This document shows, piece by piece, positions 1 to 8,243 of a DNA stretch of 64,000 nt; positions within the stretch are counted from its first letter, which is position 1; every line of letters starts with the position of its first letter. A program made the translations under genes and the position numbers. The DNA is from Ruminococcaceae bacterium UBA3215 (GTDB lineage Bacteria; Bacillota; Clostridia; Oscillospirales; Ruminococcaceae): NCBI GenBank assembly GCA_002363155.1, contig DEWH01000020.1, forward strand, positions 25,617 to 89,616, written 5' to 3'. The notes beneath the pieces are model-generated. The model did no database searches and was not told the DNA's origin. It was given only the letters and a program-made list of their open reading frames with translations.

Positions 1-412
1 ACCCGACTTTGAACATATCGCCGAAAAGACTCCGCCCGATGAGCGCCAATGCCGTCATATTCGCCCAGAGTATCGACATATACGACAGTATCATGAACCA
101 CGCGCTCAAGAAGCCGTGATCGTATCCGAACACTCTTCCCGCAAATGTGAAGGTACCTCCGGTCGAGCGGTACCTTCTCATCATATAGCTGTAGTTTACC
201 GCTATCACAGCCACAACGACCGCTCCCACAGCCATTCCGACCGCTGTTCCGACAGGTCCGGCAGCGGGAAGGAATGTCGTACCGGGCATGACAAATGCAC
301 CCCAGCCGACAATGCAGCCGAAGGACAGCGCCCATACGGAAACGGAACCGAGATACCGGGAAAGCCCGGAAGATCTGCTCTTATTGTCCGCCAAGCAAAC
401 ACGACCTCTCAT
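1..412 (-). CDS. APC-family amino acid permease, N-terminal part (runs off window)
   Basis: The minus strand is open from position 412 to the window edge, giving about 137 residues without a stop. The protein begins MRGRVCLADNKSRSSG and then runs into hydrophobic helices with the motif SFGCIVGWGAFVMPGTTFLP, the glycine-rich first-helix signature of APC-superfamily amino acid permeases (TM1 unwound G-x-G region), followed by a second helix rich in V/A and a loop RRYRSTGGTFTFAGRVFGYD typical of the family. Two starts are possible: ATG at 412 with AAAGGT nine bases upstream, or TTG at 394 with AGAGGT nine bases upstream. Substrate cannot be judged. It is transcribed away from the HD-GYP gene from its own promoter. 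Confidence 0.8.
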   Translation of the reverse strand, partial: MRGRVCLADNKSRSSGLSRYLGSVSVWALSFGCIVGWGAFVMPGTTFLPAAGPVGTAVGMAVGAVVVAVIAVNYSYMMRRYRSTGGTFTFAGRVFGYDHGFLSAWFMILSYMSILWANMTALALIGRSLFGDMFKVG

Positions 413-437
413 ACAGTAATTACCTTTATCTGCTCCG

Positions 438-466
438 ATTATATCACATTCCGAGCAAAAAATCAA
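438..466 (-). promoter_or_regulatory. Sigma-A promoter of the permease
   Basis: On the minus strand TTGATT (461-466) and TATAAT (438-443) are separated by exactly 17 bases, about 25 bases upstream of the permease start. Confidence 0.7.
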
Positions 467-535
467 CTCCGTTCCCCTATTCTCTCATCTGCAGCATCAA
501 GATATAATACTTTATTATATTAATGATAAAAAACA

Positions 536-564
536 TTGACAACAGATAAAAAATATAGTATAAT
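536..564 (+). promoter_or_regulatory. Sigma-A promoter of the HD-GYP gene
   Basis: Consensus TTGACA (536-541) and TATAAT (559-564) with a 17-base spacer. The transcript would start near 571, which rules out an ATG-like start at 570 for the next gene and supports ATG at 609. Confidence 0.85.
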
Positions 565-608
565 AGTATATGTTATATTCAGTTTACTGTATGAAAGCAG
601 GTTTATAT

Positions 609-2798
609 ATGACAAACGAAAGCGTCAATTTAATAAAAAAGGAAAAAAACAGGAATTTCTTGATCATTGCAGCCGAGTGCCTTGTATGCCTTGCGCTGAA
701 CTTCCTTCTGTTCACGCTTGTTTCATCTCTCGGACTTCCGCTTTATCTCGATAATGTGGGTACTCTCCTCGCAGCGATTCTCGGCGGATACCTTCCGGGA
801 ATATTCGTCGGTTTTATGACCAACATCATAAACTGCGCCACAGATCCGAATTCGATCTACTACGGATTCATTACCGTACTAATTGCCGTAACCTCGTCGT
901 ATTTTGCCCATAAAGGGCGCATTACAATTAAAAAGCCCCTCTGGCTTATCCTCTACATTCTCATTCTTGCACTTATAGGCGGCGGTATAGGAACTCTGCT
1001 CCCGTGGCTGCTCGACGACGTTTACTTCGACAGCGAGTCGTTCAGCGCGATACTCGTGCAGGCTGGCATAACCAATACCACAGCCGCACAGCTTCTCGGC
1101 AATATTATTATGGATATTCTCGACAAAGCGATCACTGTCGGGATTGTGCTTATAATACTTGCGGTGATACCGCCGAAAGTCAAGCTCATGCTCCAGTTCA
1201 GCGGCTGGATGCAGAAGAAGATGTCCGACGAGGAAAAGGATAATATGCGGCATATCGGCGTACGAAAGGTATCCGTGCGCACAAAGATAATGCTGATACT
1301 CATCATCGCCCTTATCATAATGGGTACGGTCGCGACAGGAATAAGCTTCGTCCTGTTCAGCAACGCTACTGTCGAACAGCACTTCAAGCTCGTTGACGGA
1401 GTTACAAACGTTATGGTCGGAATAATCGACGGAGATAACGTTGACCGCTGGTTGGAAGAAGGAGAAAGCTCAGAAGGATACAAGCAGACCGAAGATATGC
1501 TGTACACTATCCTCAACAGCGATGATGACATTGAATTCATCTACGTTTACAAGATACTCGAAGACGGCTGCCATGTCGTATTCGATCTCGATATCGACGG
1601 TGTAGAGGGATATGCCCCCGGTGAAGTGGTTCCATTCGATGAGTCCTTTGCGCCCTACATACCGACACTTCTTGCCGGCGGTGAGATCGAACCGCTTATA
1701 ACAAACGATACTTTCGGCTATCTGCTCACTATATACAAGCCGATCAAGGACAGTTCCGGCAATACCGTGTGCTATGCCGCAGCCGACATCTCGATGAGCC
1801 ATATCGAAAAATACGAGCGCAACTTTATGGTGGGAATGTCCTCGCTCTTCCTTGCGTTCTTTATCGTTATCTTCGCGGTAGTTCTCTGGGTAGTTGAATA
1901 CCATATCCTGCTTCCCGTAAACTCCATGTCCAAGTGTACCGACTCGTTCGCTTTCACAAGCAACGAAGAGCTTGACACGCACGTTGCCAAACTCAGAGAA
2001 CTCGGCATCCATACCGGCGATGAGATAGAAAACCTGTACAATGCTATCGTGAAAATGGCAAGCGACAGTGTGTCGCATCTCGAAGATATCCGGAATAAGA
2101 ACGCCACGATCAAGAAGATGCAGAATTCGCTTATACTCGTTCTCGCGGATATGGTCGAGAGCCGTGACAAGAACACAGGTGACCATGTACGCAAGACCGC
2201 CGCTTACACGAAGATCATAATGGAAGAGATGAAGAAGAAGGGCTACTACCCCGATGTAATGACCGATGACTTCATCGAACGCGTCGTTGATTCCGCGCCT
2301 CTTCACGATATAGGCAAGATCAAGGTTTCCGATATGATACTCAACAAGCCGGGCAGACTTACAGACGATGAGTTTGTGAAGATGCAGAGCCACGCTTACG
2401 AAGGAAGCGTTATTCTCGAACAGGTGATCGACCTCGTTCCGGATTCGGATTACCTATACGAAGCGAAGAACCTTGCGCATTACCACCATGAGAAATGGAA
2501 CGGCAAGGGCTACCCGGAAGGAAAAGCAGGCGAGGATATCCCGCTTTCGGCAAGAATCATGGCTGTTGCGGACGTATTCGATGCGCTCGTATCAAGACGA
2601 AGCTACAAGGATCCTTTCTCCTTCGAGCAGGCTTGCGATATTATCCGGGAAGGCGCAGGCTCCCACTTTGACCCGCTCGTAGCAGACGCGTTCCTATCCG
2701 CTCAGGACGAGGCAAGAAGAGTCGCAGAGTCTTTCGGTGAGCTCAAGACCGGCTACACCGAGGATACCCATGTCGATGACAGCGGCAAGAGCCGTTAA
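609..2798 (+). CDS. Membrane-bound HD-GYP cyclic-di-GMP phosphodiesterase
   Basis: 729 residues from ATG 609, preceded by AGCAGG; an upstream in-frame start at 570 would lie at the transcription start. N-terminal ~190 residues form several membrane helices resembling an ECF-transporter S-component fold (LDNVGTLLAAILGGYLPG). Then come a transmembrane helix, a predicted extracytoplasmic sensor region (about 240-400), a second helix and a HAMP-like linker. The C-terminus (about 500-690) is an HD-GYP domain with GDHVRKT, HDIGKIKV (HD near residue 565), HHEKWNGKGYPEG and DVFDAL motifs, which hydrolyses c-di-GMP in known members. It is a single-gene unit. The sensed ligand is unknown; a vitamin-like or other small molecule is only a guess from the ECF-like part. 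Confidence 0.88.
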   Translation: MTNESVNLIKKEKNRNFLIIAAECLVCLALNFLLFTLVSSLGLPLYLDNVGTLLAAILGGYLPGIFVGFMTNIINCATDPNSIYYGFITVLIAVTSSYFAHKGRITIKKPLWLILYILILALIGGGIGTLLPWLLDDVYFDSESFSAILVQAGITNTTAAQLLGNIIMDILDKAITVGIVLIILAVIPPKVKLMLQFSGWMQKKMSDEEKDNMRHIGVRKVSVRTKIMLILIIALIIMGTVATGISFVLFSNATVEQHFKLVDGVTNVMVGIIDGDNVDRWLEEGESSEGYKQTEDMLYTILNSDDDIEFIYVYKILEDGCHVVFDLDIDGVEGYAPGEVVPFDESFAPYIPTLLAGGEIEPLITNDTFGYLLTIYKPIKDSSGNTVCYAAADISMSHIEKYERNFMVGMSSLFLAFFIVIFAVVLWVVEYHILLPVNSMSKCTDSFAFTSNEELDTHVAKLRELGIHTGDEIENLYNAIVKMASDSVSHLEDIRNKNATIKKMQNSLILVLADMVESRDKNTGDHVRKTAAYTKIIMEEMKKKGYYPDVMTDDFIERVVDSAPLHDIGKIKVSDMILNKPGRLTDDEFVKMQSHAYEGSVILEQVIDLVPDSDYLYEAKNLAHYHHEKWNGKGYPEGKAGEDIPLSARIMAVADVFDALVSRRSYKDPFSFEQACDIIREGAGSHFDPLVADAFLSAQDEARRVAESFGELKTGYTEDTHVDDSGKSR

Positions 2799-2846
2799 AC
2801 GAAAGTCTCTGCCGCCGCGCTCTGCGCTTTGTCCTTCGCGGACAGT

Positions 2847-2900
2847 GCCGGTCCCCTTTGAAAAGGGAGCCGGATCCCCTGAACAAGTCCCGTAAAACGG
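2847..2900 (+). repeat. Dispersed palindromic intergenic repeat, copy 1
   Basis: The 326-base gap after the HD-GYP gene holds a hairpin made of GCCGG.CCCCTTT-gaaa-AGGG..CCGG followed by ATCCC and the tail TCCCGTAAAACGG. The same hairpin-plus-tail layout and the same CCCGTAAAACGG end occur at 14625-14676, and a related inverted copy lies at 8165-8240. Apart from this repeat, a terminator and the yerC promoter, nothing else was seen in the gap. Confidence 0.65.
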
Positions 2901-2955
2901 AACTTTGACAGGTTCTTCGTAAACCAAAATCAGACTTTTCTGACAGGACAAACTG

Positions 2956-2987
2956 CGCACAGGAACATTTGTTCCTGTGCGTTTTTT
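2956..2987 (+). terminator. Rho-independent terminator
   Basis: Perfect 11-bp stem CGCACAGGAAC/GTTCCTGTGCG with loop ATTT, followed by six T residues (2982-2987). It ends the HD-GYP transcript before the yerC promoter. Confidence 0.9.
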
Positions 2988-3028
2988 CAAGAGATAAAAA
3001 ATTTTCATACTTTATTTTGTGAAAACTC

Positions 3029-3057
3029 TTGACTTCCCGGCTTTTATGTAGTAAACT
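3029..3057 (+). promoter_or_regulatory. Promoter of the yerC-hslO-queA-tgt cluster
   Basis: TTGACT (3029-3034), 17-base spacer, TAAACT (3052-3057), about 70 bases upstream of the yerC start and directly after the preceding terminator. Confidence 0.6.
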
Positions 3058-3124
3058 GTAATGTAGTAATACGATACATACGGCTTTTACCGCCACATTT
3101 TTAATTGACAGAAAGGATATCACA

Positions 3125-3430
3125 ATGAAAAAACGTCAGATCAATTATGAGAACCGTGAGTTTCTTTACGAGGCTGTACTCCAGCTCAAGAATATCGAGG
3201 AATGCGCCGCTTTCTTCGAGGATCTCTGTACCGTACAGGAGCTTGCTTCTATCTCACAGAGACTTGTCGTGGCTAAATACCTCACAGAAGATAAGGTATA
3301 TGCAGATATCGTTGATATCACAAGCGCAAGCACAGCTACGATAAGCCGCGTAAACCGTACCCTCCAGACCGGAAAGGACGGCTACAGCGTTGTATTCGAC
3401 CGCCTCAAGAAACAGGGAAAAATGGGATGA
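3125..3430 (+). CDS. yerC: YerC/YecD family TrpR-like DNA-binding protein
   Basis: 101 residues with ribosome binding site GAAAGGAT. The whole protein matches the TrpR-related YerC/YecD family: an N-terminal helical part, the motif LCTVQELASISQRL for the first DNA-binding helices and ADIVDITSASTATISRVNR for the helix-turn-helix recognition region. Members bind DNA; the ligand, if any, is not known for this family and it should not be taken as a tryptophan repressor. It is the first gene of a cluster and overlaps the methyltransferase by four bases (ATGA), so the two are translationally coupled. Confidence 0.88.
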   Translation: MKKRQINYENREFLYEAVLQLKNIEECAAFFEDLCTVQELASISQRLVVAKYLTEDKVYADIVDITSASTATISRVNRTLQTGKDGYSVVFDRLKKQGKMG

Positions 3431-4176
3431 GCTACGACGCTTTCGCCCGCCATTATGACGCACTTACCGAAAACATAGACTACAATGAGCTTGCCGCGTA
3501 TTACGACAGGCTCAATGCGCGTTTTAACGGCAGAAAAGGCATACTGCTCGATCTCGCCTGCGGTACCGGTTCCCTGTCCGTGCTGTTCAGAGATATGGGT
3601 TACGATGTGATAGGTGTGGACGCTTCGCCGGAAATGCTGAACATCGCCGCGGAAAAGGAACATACCGGCATTCAGTTTCTCTGCCAGGATATGACAGAGC
3701 TCGATATGTTCGGAACTGTCGATCTCACAGTCTGCGCCCTCGACAGCATCAGTCACCTCGGTTCCGAAGAAGATGTGAGAGCCGTATTTGAGAAAGTCGC
3801 GCTCTTCTCAAATCCCGGAGCAATGTTCATATTCGATGTGAACACGCCGTACAAGCATGAACATATCCTTGCAGACAGCACTTATGTCTATGAGACTGAC
3901 AATGTATTCTGCGTATGGGAGAATGAATATCTCGGCGGCGGCGCTACCGCAATAACTCTTGATTTCTTCGAGCGTGACGGCGATGTTTACCGCAGAAGCT
4001 CCGACGAATTTACCGAGACAGGCTATTCCCGCGAGTGCATCGAAAGACTGCTGAAAGAAACGGGATTCGAGATATGCGCGTGCTGCGAATACCCAACTGA
4101 AGATGAGCCGACGGAGACCAGCGAGAAGCTTACTTTCGCGGCAAAGATCGTAAACGCAAAGAATAAAGAGATATAA
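3427..4176 (+). CDS. Class I SAM-dependent methyltransferase
   Basis: 249 residues. Motif I is LLDLACGTGSLSVLF at about residues 38-52, followed by an acidic motif II (VIGVDASPEML) and motif IV region LTVCALDSISHL, all of the Rossmann-fold methyltransferase type. The substrate cannot be derived; the closest general group is the small cytosolic methyltransferases next to yerC or hslO in Clostridia. The start overlaps yerC by ATGA, and hslO follows after 14 bases, so these three genes form one transcription unit. Confidence 0.82.
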   Translation: MSYDAFARHYDALTENIDYNELAAYYDRLNARFNGRKGILLDLACGTGSLSVLFRDMGYDVIGVDASPEMLNIAAEKEHTGIQFLCQDMTELDMFGTVDLTVCALDSISHLGSEEDVRAVFEKVALFSNPGAMFIFDVNTPYKHEHILADSTYVYETDNVFCVWENEYLGGGATAITLDFFERDGDVYRRSSDEFTETGYSRECIERLLKETGFEICACCEYPTEDEPTETSEKLTFAAKIVNAKNKEI

Positions 4177-4190
4177 AGGAGACAGTTAAA

Positions 4191-5066
4191 TTGGCTAAGA
4201 TCGTTAGAGCCTTATCGGCGGACGGCAGTGTTCTCTGCTCCGCTGTTGATTCCACCGATATCGCAAATGAGATTTTCCGGCTTCACGGGACCACACCTGT
4301 TGCAACAGCCGCCCTCGGCAGACTTGCAACAGCCGGCTCGATAATGGGAGCAATGCTCAAATCCGAGGACGACAGGCTCACGCTCCGCATGAACGGAAAC
4401 GGACCTGCCGGAAATATCGTTGTTGCGGCGGATTATATGGGAAATGTGAAATGCTACGCGGACAACGTGAATGTCGATCTTCCGCTCAAACCCAACGGAA
4501 AGCTCGATGTTTCCGGCTATGTGGGTACTGACGGATTTCTCGGCGTGATAAAAGACCTCGGACTAAAAGAACCGTATGCAACGCAAGTCCCGATCGTTTC
4601 CGGCGAGATCGCAGAGGATATCACAAGCTACTACGCAATAAGCGAGCAGATACCTACTGTCTGCGCACTCGGAGTTCTCGTTGACCGCGACTGGACCGTA
4701 AAACACGCGGGAGGCTATCTGATACAGCTTGTACCGCCGATAAACGAAAAGGCGATAGATTTTATAGAGAAGAATATTAAGTCAATGCAGTCTATGACCG
4801 AGATGCTCGCAGCAGGAAAAACTCCCGAAGAGATAGCGCTCATGGGACTTGAGGGACTTAACGGAGAAGTGCTCGACTCGTGGGAGTGCAGCTATTACTG
4901 CAATTGCAGCCGTGAGCGCACCGAGCAGATACTTCTCTCTCTCGGACGCGAGGAGCTTGAAAAGCTTGCCGGCGAACAGGAAGAGACAGAGGTCTGCTGT
5001 CATTTCTGCGACAAGAAGTATAAGTTCACTGCGGAGGAGCTGAAAAAGCTCCTTAAAGAGGCTTGA
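4191..5066 (+). CDS. hslO: Redox-regulated chaperone Hsp33
   Basis: 291 residues from a TTG start at 4191, supported by AAAGGAG nine bases upstream and by MAKIVRAL being the natural beginning of the family. Hsp33 is a cytosolic holdase switched on by oxidation. The zinc/redox-switch cysteines are visible at the C-terminus: CNC in YYCNCSRERTE and CHFC in EVCCHFCDKKYKF, the family CxC...CxxC pattern. Length is normal for Hsp33. It is co-directional with and close to the upstream methyltransferase and the downstream queA. Confidence 0.95.
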   Translation: MAKIVRALSADGSVLCSAVDSTDIANEIFRLHGTTPVATAALGRLATAGSIMGAMLKSEDDRLTLRMNGNGPAGNIVVAADYMGNVKCYADNVNVDLPLKPNGKLDVSGYVGTDGFLGVIKDLGLKEPYATQVPIVSGEIAEDITSYYAISEQIPTVCALGVLVDRDWTVKHAGGYLIQLVPPINEKAIDFIEKNIKSMQSMTEMLAAGKTPEEIALMGLEGLNGEVLDSWECSYYCNCSRERTEQILLSLGREELEKLAGEQEETEVCCHFCDKKYKFTAEELKKLLKEA

Positions 5067-5101
5067 AGCATTGCCGGATAATGTACAGAAGATGATGATT
5101 T

Positions 5102-6124
5102 ATGTTAAAAAGTGATTTTTACTACGACCTGCCGGAAGAGCTTATCGCCCAGACTCCCCTTGAGCCCCGCGACAGCTCCCGGCTTATGAAGATAGACCGC
5201 GAAAGCGGAAATATAATACATGACCGTTTCTTCAACCTTTCCGACTACCTCCGGGAAGGCGATCTTCTTGTTATGAACGACTCGAAGGTATTCCCTGCCC
5301 GGATAATCGGCGTCAAGGAAGAGACAGGCGTTGTATGCGAATTCCTGCTGCTCGAACAGCGCGGGAATGACGAATGGGAAGCGATAGTGCGTCCCGGACG
5401 CAGGCTCAGACGCGGCGCAAAGGTGAAGTTCTCCGACGAGCTTACCGGTGAAGTGCTCGATGTACTTGACGACGGAAACAGGATAGTGAAGTTTTACTTC
5501 GACGGCGTATTCTTCGATATCCTCGACAGGATAGGACAGATGCCGCTTCCGCCGTACATAACCCAAAAGCTTAAAAACAAGGACAGATACAACACTATCT
5601 ACTGCCGCGAAACTGGCTCCGCCGCCGCACCTACAGCCGGACTGCACTTCACGGACAGAGTGTTTGATTCGCTGAAAAGCAAGGGCGTCGATACCGCTTT
5701 CGTTACGCTTCATGTCGGGCTTGGCACTTTCCGTCCGGTAAAGGAAGAGAACATTCTCGATCATAAAATGCACGTTGAGCATTTCTCTATTCCGGAAGTT
5801 ACCGCGGAGAAGATCGCCGCACACAAACAAAGCGGCGGACGCGTAATTGCAGTCGGAACTACCAGCTGCCGCACCCTTGAAGCCTGTGCGCAGAAGTACG
5901 GCGAAGTGCGCGCCTGCTCCGAAAGCACCGGCATCTTCATCTACCCCGGATACGAGTTCAGAGTGATAGACGGCCTTATCACCAATTTCCACCTGCCGGA
6001 AAGCACACTTATCATGCTTGTGAGCGCTTTTCTCGGACGCGAAAAGACGCTTGCCGCTTACAAGACCGCGATTGAGGAAAGATACAGATTCTTCTCCTTC
6101 GGCGACAGTATGTTCATTTCATAG
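5102..6124 (+). CDS. queA: S-adenosylmethionine:tRNA ribosyltransferase-isomerase
   Basis: 340 residues, the usual QueA length. QueA moves the ribosyl part of SAM onto 7-aminomethyl-7-deazaguanine in tRNA to give epoxyqueuosine. Visible family motifs: YDLPEELIAQTPLEPRDSSR at the N-terminus, AAPTAGLHFT near residue 175, HVGLGTFRPV near 200, and GLITNFHLPESTLIMLVSAF near 300. The tgt gene of the same pathway lies two genes downstream, in the same direction, with a phosphatase between. The ribosome binding site is weak (AGAAGATG region). Confidence 0.96.
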   Translation: MLKSDFYYDLPEELIAQTPLEPRDSSRLMKIDRESGNIIHDRFFNLSDYLREGDLLVMNDSKVFPARIIGVKEETGVVCEFLLLEQRGNDEWEAIVRPGRRLRRGAKVKFSDELTGEVLDVLDDGNRIVKFYFDGVFFDILDRIGQMPLPPYITQKLKNKDRYNTIYCRETGSAAAPTAGLHFTDRVFDSLKSKGVDTAFVTLHVGLGTFRPVKEENILDHKMHVEHFSIPEVTAEKIAAHKQSGGRVIAVGTTSCRTLEACAQKYGEVRACSESTGIFIYPGYEFRVIDGLITNFHLPESTLIMLVSAFLGREKTLAAYKTAIEERYRFFSFGDSMFIS

Positions 6125-6142
6125 CGAAAGGAAGAAGAATAA

Positions 6143-6694
6143 ATGCTTTATATAATGAGACACGGCAGAACGGACTGGAACGAGCAGCGCAGATTACAGG
6201 GGCGCACGGATATCCCGCTGAACGACGAGGGCAGAAAAATGGCGGAACACGCCCGTGAAGAATACAAGGACGTGCATTTCGACGTATGCTTTTGTTCCCC
6301 GCTGATACGCGCGAAGGAGACCGCGGAGATATTTCTCAAAGGCAGAGATATCCCGATCATCACCGACGACAGACTGCAGGAAATGAGCTTCGGTGAATTT
6401 GAGGGACTTGCCTACAGCTTTGAGATACCGAACTGCCCGATAAACACGCTGTTTCTGAAACCCGAGGATTACACCGACCCTCCCGGCGGCGCGGAGAGTT
6501 TTGACGAGCTTTTCGCAAGAACGGGAGAATTTCTGCGTGAGACCGCAATGCCGCTTGTTGACGCGGGAAAAGATGTGCTTATCGTGGGACACGGGGCTAT
6601 GAACTGCAGCATAGTCTGTCAGGTCAGAAACATACCGGTGAAGGATTTCTGGAAAGCCGGGATCGACAACTGCAAGCTGATAAAGCTGATATAG
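6143..6694 (+). CDS. Histidine phosphatase (phosphoglycerate mutase-like) family protein
   Basis: 183 residues, RBS GAAAGGAAG. The catalytic RHG motif is at the start (MRHGRTDWNEQ), the LQGRTDIPLN segment follows, and the second histidine is in IVGHGAMNCS near residue 150; the acid Glu is in the QEMSFGEFEG stretch. The substrate is unknown; small phosphatases of this branch act on phosphorylated metabolites such as alpha-ribazole phosphate or sugar phosphates. Its place between queA and tgt suggests co-transcription rather than a proven role in queuosine synthesis. Confidence 0.88.
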   Translation: MLYIMRHGRTDWNEQRRLQGRTDIPLNDEGRKMAEHAREEYKDVHFDVCFCSPLIRAKETAEIFLKGRDIPIITDDRLQEMSFGEFEGLAYSFEIPNCPINTLFLKPEDYTDPPGGAESFDELFARTGEFLRETAMPLVDAGKDVLIVGHGAMNCSIVCQVRNIPVKDFWKAGIDNCKLIKLI

Positions 6695-6777
6695 TGTATC
6701 ATTCATACACCGCTGTTTTATGCAGCCACACGCATATTCTTGATGATGTCGCACACAATCTGTATCTTACAAGCCGG

Positions 6778-6815
6778 GAAGATATTATCAGTGAAAGAAG
6801 ATATTATCAATGAAA
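6778..6815 (+). repeat. 19-bp tandem duplication upstream of tgt
   Basis: The unit GAAGATATTATCAGTGAAA (6778-6796) is repeated directly at 6797-6815 with one substitution (CAGTG to CAATG). It ends a few bases before the tgt ribosome binding site, so it may change the tgt leader. Confidence 0.85.
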
Positions 6816-6831
6816 TAATACAGGAGAACAC

Positions 6832-7977
6832 ATGAAAAATTCACAATTCGAGATACTCAAAACCGAAGAACGTGCAAGACGCGGACGCTTCACTACTCCA
6901 CACGGCGTTATCGAATCCCCGTTCTTTATGAATGTCGGCACTTCCGCCGCAATTAAAGGCGGTCTTTCGTCGATAGACCTGCGCGGGCTGAAAACACAGG
7001 TTGAGCTGTGCAACACCTATCACCTGCATGTCCGTCCCGGCGACGATGTTATTTACAAAATGGGCGGTCTGCACAAGTTCATGAACTGGGACAAACCGAT
7101 CCTCACTGACAGCGGCGGGTTCCAGGTGTTCTCACTCGCCAAGCTCCGCAAGATCAAGGAAGAGGGCGTATATTTCAGCTCCCACGTTGACGGACGAAAG
7201 ATATTCATGGGTCCGGAAGAAAGCATGCAGATACAGTCACACCTCGCTTCCACTATCGCAATGGCATTTGATGAATGCGTGGAAAATCCCGCGGAATACA
7301 GCTATGCGGCAAACTCCGTCGAGCGCACAACACGCTGGCTTATTCGCTGCAAAGCGGAAATGGAAAGGCTCAATTCCCTCCCGGATACTATAAACAAGAA
7401 GCAGCTTCTTTTCGCTATAAACCAAGGTGCAACATACGACGATCTGCGTATAAAGCACATGAAGGATATCTCGGAACTCGATCTCGACGGCTACGCGATC
7501 GGCGGTCTTGCAGTAGGTGAGCCTACCGATGTGATGTATCATATTCTCGATGAGGTTGTACCCTACGCTCCCTATGACAAGCCCCGCTATCTTATGGGCG
7601 TCGGAACCCCTTCAAATATAATCGAAGCTGTTTACCGCGGAGTGGATATGTTCGACTGCGTAATGCCGAGCAGAAACGCGCGTCATGCAACGATATTCAC
7701 ATGGCACGGCATCACCCACGCGAAAAACGAATGCTTCATGACCGATGACAGACCGATCGACGAGGAATGCGACTGCCCCACCTGCCGGAACTTCTCCCGC
7801 GCATATATCCGTCACCTCTTCAAAGCAGGCGAACAGCTCGGAGGACGGCTCGCGGTAACTCACAATCTCTACTTCTACAACACGCTTATGGAGAAGATAC
7901 GCGGCGCTATCGACAACGGCGAATTTGAAGCATTCCGGGAGCATTACTCTCCCCTGCTGGCACAGCTTGTAAGATGA
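6832..7977 (+). CDS. tgt: Queuine/preQ1 tRNA-guanine transglycosylase
   Basis: 381 residues, RBS AGGAG. Tgt exchanges the wobble guanine of GUN-anticodon tRNAs for preQ1. Motifs: DSGGFQVFSL near residue 95 with the first catalytic Asp, GGLAVGEP for substrate binding near 224, RGVDMFDCVMPSRNAR near 265 with the nucleophilic Asp, and the zinc site CDCPTCRNFSRAYIRHLFK plus the downstream THN. Length is normal. With queA upstream it gives most of the preQ1-to-epoxyQ part of the queuosine pathway; queF and queG are not in the window. Confidence 0.96.
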   Translation: MKNSQFEILKTEERARRGRFTTPHGVIESPFFMNVGTSAAIKGGLSSIDLRGLKTQVELCNTYHLHVRPGDDVIYKMGGLHKFMNWDKPILTDSGGFQVFSLAKLRKIKEEGVYFSSHVDGRKIFMGPEESMQIQSHLASTIAMAFDECVENPAEYSYAANSVERTTRWLIRCKAEMERLNSLPDTINKKQLLFAINQGATYDDLRIKHMKDISELDLDGYAIGGLAVGEPTDVMYHILDEVVPYAPYDKPRYLMGVGTPSNIIEAVYRGVDMFDCVMPSRNARHATIFTWHGITHAKNECFMTDDRPIDEECDCPTCRNFSRAYIRHLFKAGEQLGGRLAVTHNLYFYNTLMEKIRGAIDNGEFEAFREHYSPLLAQLVR

Positions 7978-8040
7978 AAGTCTCTGCAAATGAGATTTCG
8001 CGCTGTGTCCTGCCCTGTCTCGGTTAATTATTCTCTTCAA

Positions 8041-8082
8041 AAAACAGCTTGCAGATATTATCTCTGCAAGCTGTTTTCTTTT
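8041..8082 (+). terminator. Rho-independent terminator after tgt
   Basis: Perfect 15-bp stem AAAACAGCTTGCAGA/TCTGCAAGCTGTTTT with a 7-base loop, T-rich on the plus side and A-rich on the other, so it may work in both directions between the convergent tgt and capA-like genes. Confidence 0.88.
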
Positions 8083-8164
8083 CTTTCAGAACGGACTCTT
8101 TGCCGGCCCCCGCTAATTTCTATGAGAGCCGCCCATAGAAGTACACTCTTAAATACTGCATCTG

Positions 8165-8240
8165 TTTAGGGGGTCCAGCCCCCTTTTCCAAAGGGGGCTG
8201 GCGGGTCAGGGCAGCGCCCGGGTCTCAAGCGGAGCGGTTT
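8165..8240 (-). repeat. Dispersed palindromic intergenic repeat, copy 2 (inverted)
   Basis: Read on the minus strand this segment has the same order as 14588-14650: CCGCT.CGCTTGAGAC, a GC-rich hairpin around CTGCCC, then GCCAGCCCCCTTT and its complement AGGGGGCTGG followed by ACCCCCTAAA. It lies directly after the stop of the CapA-like gene. Confidence 0.65.
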
Positions 8241-8243
8241 CCT

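Noticed and set aside
116..523. Open frame of 135 codons on the plus strand near the left edge
   Set aside because: It overlaps the APC permease on the other strand, which shows clear family motifs; this one has none.
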